NCBI GenBank assembly: GCA_041685145.1
Contig: JAWLGJ010000012.1
Span: forward strand, 9,546 to 73,545
Length of the DNA stretch: 64,000 nucleotides
Direction: 5' to 3'
Source of the DNA: JAWLGJ01 sp041685145
Lineage (GTDB): Bacteria; Pseudomonadota; Alphaproteobacteria; Rhodospirillales; Magnetospirillaceae
Made by a program: the position numbers and the translations under genes. Positions 58,006-64,000 of this stretch are shown here, piece after piece. The stretch's first letter is position 1. Each line of letters opens with the position of its first letter. The notes below the pieces were generated by a model, which was not told the DNA's origin, searched no databases, and saw only the letters and a list, made by a program, of their open reading frames with translations.

Positions 58006-60053
58006 TACAGCAACCGCATGACCGTCAACGCCGTCGCCGCCAGAAAACCGATCCCGACCGAGGTCATGGCGGCGGCCTGCTGCCCCAGCCGGTTGGCGCG
58101 CTCCTCGCGCTCGGCGTCGTCGCCTTGAAGGCGCAGGATTTCCTGTTCGGCCAGTTGGTATTCCTGCCGGGCGATGGCGAAGCCCTCGCTGTCGGCGCGG
58201 CGTTCCTCGGCGTCGTCGAGCAGGTGGAAGATCTCCACCAGGTTGCCGGAGCGGATCGCCCGCGGCAGCCCCCGTTCCAGCCGCCGGCGGCGCTCGCGGT
58301 TGTGATAGCTGTCGATGATGGGCTTGGACAGGTTGCCGACCCACCGCGCCAGGCTGTGCAGGGTCGCCGGACCCATCCGCCACTGCACCAGCGCCAGCAG
58401 CGCCAGAATGCCCTCGATGCGCCGGACCGGATCGTCGGCATTAAGCAGTTTCAGCGGCCGGCTGACATCCTGGCGAAAGCGCGCGGCGATGAAGGCGGCG
58501 ATGTGGCGGTCCATCGGCACCGTGTTGTTGGCCGCGTTCTTCGCCGCCTCGTCCAGGGCCGGCAGCAGGTCGCGCACCTCAAGGACAAGGGCGTGGGCGA
58601 CCAGCGGGCTGCGGCAGGGCAGCGCCTCGTTCAATTCGTACAGGCAGCGTTCGATGCCGCCGCCGAACCCGGCGTTGCGCAGATGGTCGCGCATGTCGCG
58701 GAAGTTGTTCAGCAGCATGGTGTATTCGGGGTCGTAATGCGTCCGCGAGGCGATCCAGAAGGCCGGGATGTCGCGCATGATGCATTCCGCCCACACGCCC
58801 ACGTCCTTCTTCTCGGCCATCAGCGCCGCCAGCGCCGCTCCCATGCCCTGGGGCAGGGCGGCCAGGCCCTTGTAGCGGATGGGCGCCTGCGGATCGAGAA
58901 CCATGCACGCCCGCGCCACCACCACCTCGCTTGCCGTCTTGGCATCGGTCGAGGCGCTCATCGTGCCGTTGACGATCTCGGCGATGGCGTTGGCGCGGTC
59001 CTTGTCCTCAAGGGCGCGCCGGACCCACAACTCGACCCGTCCCTCGGTCAGCGGCGCCGCGGCCTCCCGCCAGTTGCGCGCGAAGGCCATCGCCAGTTCC
59101 GGGGCGCTGCGGTACTCCTGGCCCGCGAAGGCGAAACCCCGTTGCGCCCGCCGCTCGACCCTTGTCTGCAGCGGGCTCAAGCGCCGGCCGTTGATCCACA
59201 GGTCCAGCTTCTCGACGTCCCAGCGCTGCTCGGGGTCGTCGCACAGCAGGCCGCGCAGCACCTCGATCAGGGACAGCGGCAGCTTCTGCTCGCCGACCAG
59301 CGCCAGATAGCTGCCTTGCACCGCCTTGGCCGTCAGCACGGCTTCGTCGTCCTGTCCGGCCAGCGGCGCGCGGCCCAGCGTCAAGGCCACCAGGCTGGCG
59401 CCGAGGGCGTACATGTCGTCGCCCAGGCTGCCGCTGCCGCGGCCGGAGGGCCAGGACATGCCGGATTCGACCGGCTCGACCAGCACCGGCTGATCGTGCG
59501 CGGGCGAGGCGGTGACGCAGTCGCCGAGGACGATGGAGCCCTGCTCGCGGTCGTTCCAGAACATGTTGGTGGGGCGGATGGCGCGATGGGCGATGCCGCG
59601 CCCCGCCAGTTCCTTCAGCGCCGTCGCCAGTGGGGCGATGATGCGCTTGCCGATCTCGTACTCGTCGACGCGGCGGATTTCGGCCGACAGGGTGGGCATG
59701 ACCCGCCCGCCCAGCGGCCGCTCATAAACGACGACGATGGCGTTGGCGCCGACCGGCGGCCAGTGCGCCGTGGCCCATTCGACGAGTTGCAACAGGCCGA
59801 CCGCCTGGAGACCGCGCAGGCTGCGCATGGTCTGCACCCGGACCGGCCGCTCCGGACGGCAGACCAGCGCGAACAACGGCCGCGCGAGGTCGCGACGGTC
59901 TTCGGCAAGGAAGGCCTCGGCGCTGGGCGTCGCCAAGTCGGGCAGGGGCGAATCGGGATAGACGTTGAAGCGGTCCCGCAGGCGCACCGGGTTTCCCGAT
60001 GCCTGCGCGCCGTCTTCCTTTGTCGGGGTTTCTGCTGCCGGTTCCTTGGCCAT
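58005..60053 (-). CDS. Protein kinase-like protein with altered catalytic loop and C-terminal anchor
   Basis: A 682-residue protein. A kinase-like domain spans about 60-320: the loop normally HRDxKPxN reads HRAIRPTNMFW, so the catalytic Asp is Ala; the DFG position reads LGDCVTA; the segment DDMYALGASLVALTLGR matches the kinase F helix. A helical region of unknown function follows (about 330-620), then a coiled-coil and a C-terminal hydrophobic helix (about 660-682, SVGIGFLAATALTVMRLL). It is probably a pseudokinase anchored to the inner membrane; partner unknown. It is coupled to the downstream membrane protein. Confidence 0.72.
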   Translation of the reverse strand: MAKEPAAETPTKEDGAQASGNPVRLRDRFNVYPDSPLPDLATPSAEAFLAEDRRDLARPLFALVCRPERPVRVQTMRSLRGLQAVGLLQLVEWATAHWPPVGANAIVVVYERPLGGRVMPTLSAEIRRVDEYEIGKRIIAPLATALKELAGRGIAHRAIRPTNMFWNDREQGSIVLGDCVTASPAHDQPVLVEPVESGMSWPSGRGSGSLGDDMYALGASLVALTLGRAPLAGQDDEAVLTAKAVQGSYLALVGEQKLPLSLIEVLRGLLCDDPEQRWDVEKLDLWINGRRLSPLQTRVERRAQRGFAFAGQEYRSAPELAMAFARNWREAAAPLTEGRVELWVRRALEDKDRANAIAEIVNGTMSASTDAKTASEVVVARACMVLDPQAPIRYKGLAALPQGMGAALAALMAEKKDVGVWAECIMRDIPAFWIASRTHYDPEYTMLLNNFRDMRDHLRNAGFGGGIERCLYELNEALPCRSPLVAHALVLEVRDLLPALDEAAKNAANNTVPMDRHIAAFIAARFRQDVSRPLKLLNADDPVRRIEGILALLALVQWRMGPATLHSLARWVGNLSKPIIDSYHNRERRRRLERGLPRAIRSGNLVEIFHLLDDAEERRADSEGFAIARQEYQLAEQEILRLQGDDAEREERANRLGQQAAAMTSVGIGFLAATALTVMRLL

Positions 60054-60131
60054 TGCCTGCGGGTGTTCCTGCCTGTCGCCCGCAGTATGCCCGCCCGGAC
60101 CCGTCCGCCCAACCCCAAAGCGGGGACGACC

Positions 60132-61418
60132 CTATTCGAACGGATCGTGGACCAGGATGGTGTCCTCGCGCTCCGGGCTTGTCGACAGCATCGCCACCGG
60201 CGCCTCGATGAGTTCCTCGATGCGGCGGATGTATTTGATGGCGGTGGCCGGCAAGTCCTTCCAGGTCCGTGCCCCCATCGTGCTTTCCGACCAGCCGTCG
60301 ATCTCCTCGTAGATCGGCTCGACCCGCTGCTGCCGCGCCGGCGAGGCCGGCAGGTGGTTGAGGATTTCGTCCCCGCAGCGATAGGCGGTGCAGATCTTCA
60401 GCTTCTCCAGGCCGTCGAGGACGTCCAGCTTGGTCAGGGCGATGCCGTTGATGCCGTTGACCTTCACCGCCTGGCGTACCAGCACGGCGTCGAACCAGCC
60501 GCAGCGCCGCGCCCGCCCGGTGACGGTGCCGAACTCACGGCCGCGCTCTCCGATGGCTTGGCCGATGTCGTCGAACAGTTCGGTCGGGAAGGGGCCGCTG
60601 CCGACGCGGGTGGTGTAGGCCTTGGTGATGCCCAGCACGAAGCCCACCGAGCCCGGCCCGGTGCCGGACCCGGTCGCCGCCTGCGCCGCCACCGTATTCG
60701 ACGAGGTCACGAAGGGATAGGTGCCGTGATCGACGTCGAGCATCGCCCCCTGGGCGCCCTCGAACAGGATGCGCCGGCCCTGGCGGCGCAGGTCGTCGAG
60801 GCGCTGCCAGACGATGTCGGCATAGGGCAGCAGCCGCGGCGCCAGATCCTTGAGCAGCCGCAGCAGCGCCTCGCCGTCCTCGGGCTCGGCCCCCAGGCCG
60901 CGCAGCAGCGCGTTGTGGTGGGCGAGCAAGCGCTCGATCTTCATTTCCAGCACCGAATCGTCGGCGAGGTCGCACACCCGCACCGCGCGCCGGGCGACCT
61001 TGTCCTCATAGGCGGGGCCGATGCCGCGGCCGGTGGTGCCGATCTTGCCGGCGCCGCTGGCTTCCTCGCGGGCGCGGTCGAGCTTGCCGTGCAGGGGAAG
61101 GATCAGCGGCGTGTTCTCGGCCAGGCGCAGCGTCTCGGGGGTGATGGTCAGGCCCTGGCCGCGCAGGCGGTCGATTTCATCCAGCAAGGCCCACGGGTCG
61201 ACAACGACGCCGTTGCCGATGATCGACAGCTTGCCGCGCACGATGCCCGACGGCAGCAGGCTGAGCTTATAGGTGGTGCCGTCGACAACCAGCGTGTGCC
61301 CGGCGTTGTGGCCGCCCTGGAAGCGCACCACGACGTCGGCGCGCTCCGACAGCCAGTCGACGACCTTGCCCTTGCCCTCGTCCCCCCACTGGGAGCCCAC
61401 CACGGCGACGTTGGTCAT
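60132..61418 (-). CDS. purA: Adenylosuccinate synthetase
   Basis: A 428-residue enzyme for AMP synthesis. It has GSQWGDEGKGKVVDWLSE with the P-loop and catalytic Asp, GGHNAGHTLV, TTGRGIGPAYEDK, LFEGAQGAMLDVDHGTYPFV and TGRARRCGWFD. The start at 61418 gives the standard N-terminus MTNVAVVG; it overlaps the hisZ stop (ATGA). Confidence 0.97.
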   Translation of the reverse strand: MTNVAVVGSQWGDEGKGKVVDWLSERADVVVRFQGGHNAGHTLVVDGTTYKLSLLPSGIVRGKLSIIGNGVVVDPWALLDEIDRLRGQGLTITPETLRLAENTPLILPLHGKLDRAREEASGAGKIGTTGRGIGPAYEDKVARRAVRVCDLADDSVLEMKIERLLAHHNALLRGLGAEPEDGEALLRLLKDLAPRLLPYADIVWQRLDDLRRQGRRILFEGAQGAMLDVDHGTYPFVTSSNTVAAQAATGSGTGPGSVGFVLGITKAYTTRVGSGPFPTELFDDIGQAIGERGREFGTVTGRARRCGWFDAVLVRQAVKVNGINGIALTKLDVLDGLEKLKICTAYRCGDEILNHLPASPARQQRVEPIYEEIDGWSESTMGARTWKDLPATAIKYIRRIEELIEAPVAMLSTSPEREDTILVHDPFE

Positions 61419-62575
61419 GTTTTCGAGTCTCCTCCCTCCGTGAGCGCCACCAGGCGATCCTCTGCCAGCAGATGCTTGCATCCCAGGCGCCGGGCCTCGG
61501 CGGCCGCATCGGCGACCGGCTCCAGCCCCGCCACCGTTTCCATGCCGTCCCGGCGCAGCCGTGCCGCCGCGGCGGCGGGCGTGCCCAGGGGCAGATACAC
61601 CCGCGCCGGCGTCGGCGCCGGGGGCAGTGCGGCGATGAGATCGTCCATCGACACCGTGGCGCCCGTCGCCGGCTCTACCCCGCCGGCGAGATAGCGCCCG
61701 CCGCGCACGACCTCGGCGCGGGCGCCATGCGAGAACATGGCGAAGCTGACGCCGGTGTAGTACTCGAAGCCCCGCTTCTCGACCGGGTCGACGGTCAGCG
61801 GCAGGTCGGGCGCCTCGCGCCGCACCAGGTCGGCCACCGCTTGCAGCCGGTCGCGGGCGCGGGCGGATTCGCCGTCCAGCGCCAGCCCGGCCAGCGCCCG
61901 CAACGCCCGGTCGGCGGGGCCGGCGGCGGCGATCAGCGCGACGAGAAGCGCCGCCACGTCCCCCGCCAGGGCGGAAACGCCGGCGGTGTCCTTCTGGTCA
62001 AGGGCGTGGCGCAGGGCCGCGCGGCGGTCGGGGTCCAGGCCCCGGCCGGCCAGCAGCGATTCCACCAGCACCGGCATCGTCAAATCGACGCTGACGTCGC
62101 CGAGTCCCGCCTCAGCCATCGCCCGCGCCGCCAGCAGGATCACCTCGGCGTCGGCGGCGGCGGCGTCGGAGCCGATCAGTTCGATGCCGGCCTGGCCGAC
62201 CTGGCGATCCGGCTTCAAGGGCGACCCCTTCACCCGCAGCACCTGGCCGGCATAGGACAGGCGCAACGGGCGTGGCGCCTTGGCCATGCGGGTCGCGGCG
62301 ATGCGGCCGATCTGCACCGTCATGTCGGCGCGCAGGCCCATCATGCGCTGCGAGACCGGGTCCATCACCCGAAAGGTCTGGTCGGCGGTGGCGGCGCCGC
62401 TGCCGGCGAAGAGGCTTTCCTCGAACTCCATCAGCGGCGGCTTGACGCGCTGATAGCCATGCGCCGCGAAAACGCGGGCAAGGCGGTGCACGACGTCGGC
62501 CTCGAAGGCGGCGTCGGGCGGCAGCACGTCGCGCAGTCCGGCGGGCAGAAGCGCCCGATTGGCAAACTCGCTCAT
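61415..62575 (-). CDS. hisZ: ATP phosphoribosyltransferase regulatory subunit HisZ
   Basis: A 386-residue HisRS-like protein without tRNA-binding domain. Evidence: LLPAGLRDVLPPDAAFE, the class II motif 1 region, MGLRADMTVQIGRIAATRM, and EYYTGVSFAMFSHGA. HisZ activates the short-form HisG. The usual HisRS ATP and histidine motifs are degenerate. It is followed by purA in an overlapping pair, a common alphaproteobacterial arrangement. Confidence 0.93.
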   Translation of the reverse strand: MSEFANRALLPAGLRDVLPPDAAFEADVVHRLARVFAAHGYQRVKPPLMEFEESLFAGSGAATADQTFRVMDPVSQRMMGLRADMTVQIGRIAATRMAKAPRPLRLSYAGQVLRVKGSPLKPDRQVGQAGIELIGSDAAAADAEVILLAARAMAEAGLGDVSVDLTMPVLVESLLAGRGLDPDRRAALRHALDQKDTAGVSALAGDVAALLVALIAAAGPADRALRALAGLALDGESARARDRLQAVADLVRREAPDLPLTVDPVEKRGFEYYTGVSFAMFSHGARAEVVRGGRYLAGGVEPATGATVSMDDLIAALPPAPTPARVYLPLGTPAAAAARLRRDGMETVAGLEPVADAAAEARRLGCKHLLAEDRLVALTEGGDSKT

Positions 62576-62593
62576 CTCGCGGATCGTTCATGC

Positions 62594-62635
62594 GAAAACG
62601 GCGGACCGGGAGCCCCGGCCGCGGGGCTTCCCGGT
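62594..62635 (-). terminator. Hairpin after the chemoreceptor gene
   Basis: On the minus strand, arms 62635-62623 and 62616-62605 form a stem with one bulge around GCGGCC, followed by TCCGCCGTTTTCG. A probable intrinsic terminator between the chemoreceptor and hisZ genes. Confidence 0.6.
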
Positions 62636-62692
62636 GTAGCGCACCTGCCCCCGCCTCGCAAACGAAAACGCCTCGGCGGCGGGGGCGGGGGC

Positions 62693-64000
62693 TTAGGCCG
62701 GATGACGGGCGAGCAACTCGTCGAGATGCGCCATCACCCCCTTCGATGCCTCGCCGACCTTGTGGACCATCTGGAGGGCGCCGTCGTAATCGCCGTCCTC
62801 GTAGAGCTTGGCCGCTTCGATGCCGGCGGCGTGGACGTCGCGGTGCGGCGGTTCCAGCGCCGCCCAGGCGGGGTGCGCGGTCAGTTCGGGGTCGGCGACC
62901 TTGTCGTACCACTTGCCCAGTCGGCACTGATGATGGTCGGCCAGTTCGCTCGCCTTCAGCGACTGCCGCCCCACCAGCATCGCCGCCAAGCGCTTGCGCC
63001 AGATCATGTGATCCGATTTGGCCAGGTGGATGGTGAGGTCGGTGACCTCAAGCTGCGCGATGCCGTCCACCGCCTCCAGGATGACCGAATCCGACTGGTC
63101 CATCAGATCCATGATGTGCCCGATGCTCTCGACGTTGCGGCTGGACATGTCGGCGATGACCGAGATGCCCTCCGAGACCTCCTGCGAGGCCTCGGTCTGC
63201 TGGCCCAGAATGTGCGAGATGTCCTGCATCTTGGCCGAGACGTTGTGGATCTGCTCGGTCACCGCCCTCATCCCGTCGCCGGTGGCGTGGATGACCTCGC
63301 GCCCCTTGTCGACCGCCTCGGCCCCTTCGCGCATGGAGGCGACGATGGCGTTCATTTCCTCGCGCAACGAGGTGATGCGCTGGCGGATGTCGACGGTGGC
63401 CTTCGAGGTCTGGTTGGCGAGGCTCTTGACCTCGTTGGCAACGACGGCGAAGCCCTTGCCGGCCTCGCCGGCGCGCGCCGCCTCGATGGTGGCGTTCAGC
63501 GCCAGCAGGTTGGTCTGCTTGGCGATCGCCTCGATCTGGTCGATGATGTCGCCGATCTTCTCGGACGCCTGGGCGAGGCCGTCGACCTTGGCGGCGGCGT
63601 CCTGCACGGCGCTGGCGATGCTTTCCATCGTCGAGACGGCGCGGTCGGCGGCCTGCTGCCCGTCGTTGGCCGCCTGCTGGGCGGCCTCGGCGTCGCCGGC
63701 GGCGCCCTGGGCGTTTTCCGAGATCGCCTGGACCGACGACACCAGTTCCTCGGCGGCGGCGCCGATGGCCTGGCTGCGGTGATCGACCTCGCGCACGTCG
63801 CGCATCATCGACGCCGTGTCGGTCACCGCGCCGTTGGCGGTCACCGACATCGAAACGATGAACCGCAGTTGCCCCAGCGCCCGCTGCTCCAGGGTGGTGG
63901 CGAGGTGCCTGATCTTGCGGGTCAGGGGGTCGGCGCCCTCGGGCACCGACAGGTATTTGCCCTCGATGAGCATGTCGAGCGCCGCCATCGCGGCCTCGGC
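62693..64000 (-). CDS. Methyl-accepting chemotaxis protein with C-terminal CZB zinc-binding domain (5' end cut)
   Basis: The frame is open to the window edge, so the N-terminus is missing or begins just at 63988. About 435 residues are visible. A helical part leads to the signalling domain with the highly conserved hairpin tip EAIAKQTNLLALNATIEAA followed by ARAGEAGKGFAVVANEVKSL. The last 120 residues are a CZB domain with HMIWRKRL, HHQCRLGKWYD and AHPAWAALEPPHRDVH, giving the His/Cys/His/His zinc site. CZB receptors sense zinc or chlorine oxidants. No transmembrane segment is visible, so it may be cytoplasmic or truncated. Confidence 0.9.
   Translation of the reverse strand, partial: AEAAMAALDMLIEGKYLSVPEGADPLTRKIRHLATTLEQRALGQLRFIVSMSVTANGAVTDTASMMRDVREVDHRSQAIGAAAEELVSSVQAISENAQGAAGDAEAAQQAANDGQQAADRAVSTMESIASAVQDAAAKVDGLAQASEKIGDIIDQIEAIAKQTNLLALNATIEAARAGEAGKGFAVVANEVKSLANQTSKATVDIRQRITSLREEMNAIVASMREGAEAVDKGREVIHATGDGMRAVTEQIHNVSAKMQDISHILGQQTEASQEVSEGISVIADMSSRNVESIGHIMDLMDQSDSVILEAVDGIAQLEVTDLTIHLAKSDHMIWRKRLAAMLVGRQSLKASELADHHQCRLGKWYDKVADPELTAHPAWAALEPPHRDVHAAGIEAAKLYEDGDYDGALQMVHKVGEASKGVMAHLDELLARHPA

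Noticed and set aside
58125..61694. A 1189-codon open frame on the plus strand
   Set aside because: It lies wholly antisense to the kinase-like gene and purA, has Arg/Gln/His-rich low-complexity translation, and shows no family motif. Long antisense frames are expected in GC-rich DNA.

Overview
The window is about 64 kb of GC-rich (roughly 70 percent by eye) bacterial chromosome. Gene content points to a denitrifying alphaproteobacterium, most likely Rhodospirillales: a cytochrome cd1 (nirS-type) nitrite reductase region, menaquinone genes, a phasin, RpoH, HisZ and PurA, alphaproteobacterial families such as DUF6476, and several Crp/Fnr regulators. Genus is not assignable from sequence alone. 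No insertion sequences, phage genes or CRISPR arrays were seen; the region reads as ordinary, tightly packed chromosome with many ATGA and GTGA overlaps.

Layout. 1-3612: menaquinone genes (end of menB, a menA fused to a thioredoxin-like domain, menE, ubiE/menG), then a SCO1-type copper chaperone. 4174-6348: FNR-box-rich promoter region with a candidate small RNA, a tandem pair of DNR-like Crp/Fnr regulators, a terminator, tRNA-Asn and tRNA-Cys. 6349-13941: denitrification locus; nirE-nirC-nirF-nirD-nirL/H-nirG runs leftward, nirS and a NapC/NirT-type multihaem fusion run rightward, each side with an FNR-type box. 14109-17439: clpA, clpS and a phasin. 17555-24863: lipoproteins, sodB, a methyltransferase, YjbQ, an acyl-CoA synthetase, glgX and cutA. 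24910-27970: small membrane and envelope proteins and a YihY transporter-like protein. 28006-31951: a second tandem DNR-like pair followed by an FNR-box operon (DUF2249 protein, CcoN/NorB-like membrane protein, hemerythrin). 32284-36704: a 2-oxoacid:ferredoxin oxidoreductase cluster with a GltD-like iron-sulfur flavoprotein. 36809-40368: acidic protein, purU, a CRP-like regulator, a ZIP transporter and bacterioferritin. 40380-40636: two tandem paralogous candidate small RNAs, each with a CRP-type box and an intrinsic terminator. 40642-45692: GNAT enzyme, N-formylglutamate amidohydrolase, tRNA-Val, a two-component system divergent from a PepSY/cytochrome b561 pair, and an acidic secreted peptide. 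45724-47692: RHH, DUF2267, MarR and DUF2269 genes. 47704-54294: a 1736-residue FecR-domain protein with two large barrel-like repeats, next to a TPR plus outer-membrane barrel protein resembling Slam (type XI secretion). 54516-64000: tRNA-Glu, a JAMM protease, DUF6476, rluD, rpoH, a membrane protein, a kinase-like protein, purA, hisZ and a zinc-binding chemoreceptor cut by the window edge.

How it works together. The left third is built for low-oxygen respiration: menaquinone, NirS with haem d1 assembly proteins, quinol-oxidising NapC-type cytochromes, and NO- or oxygen-responsive regulators whose predicted TTGAT-N4-ATCAA-like sites lie upstream of dnr, nirE, nirS and the DUF2249-hemerythrin operon. 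The most unusual items are the FecR-repeat/Slam-like pair, the tandem CRP-box small RNA candidates, and the FNR-box small RNA candidate with a C-rich loop able to pair with G-rich ribosome binding sites of the nir region.
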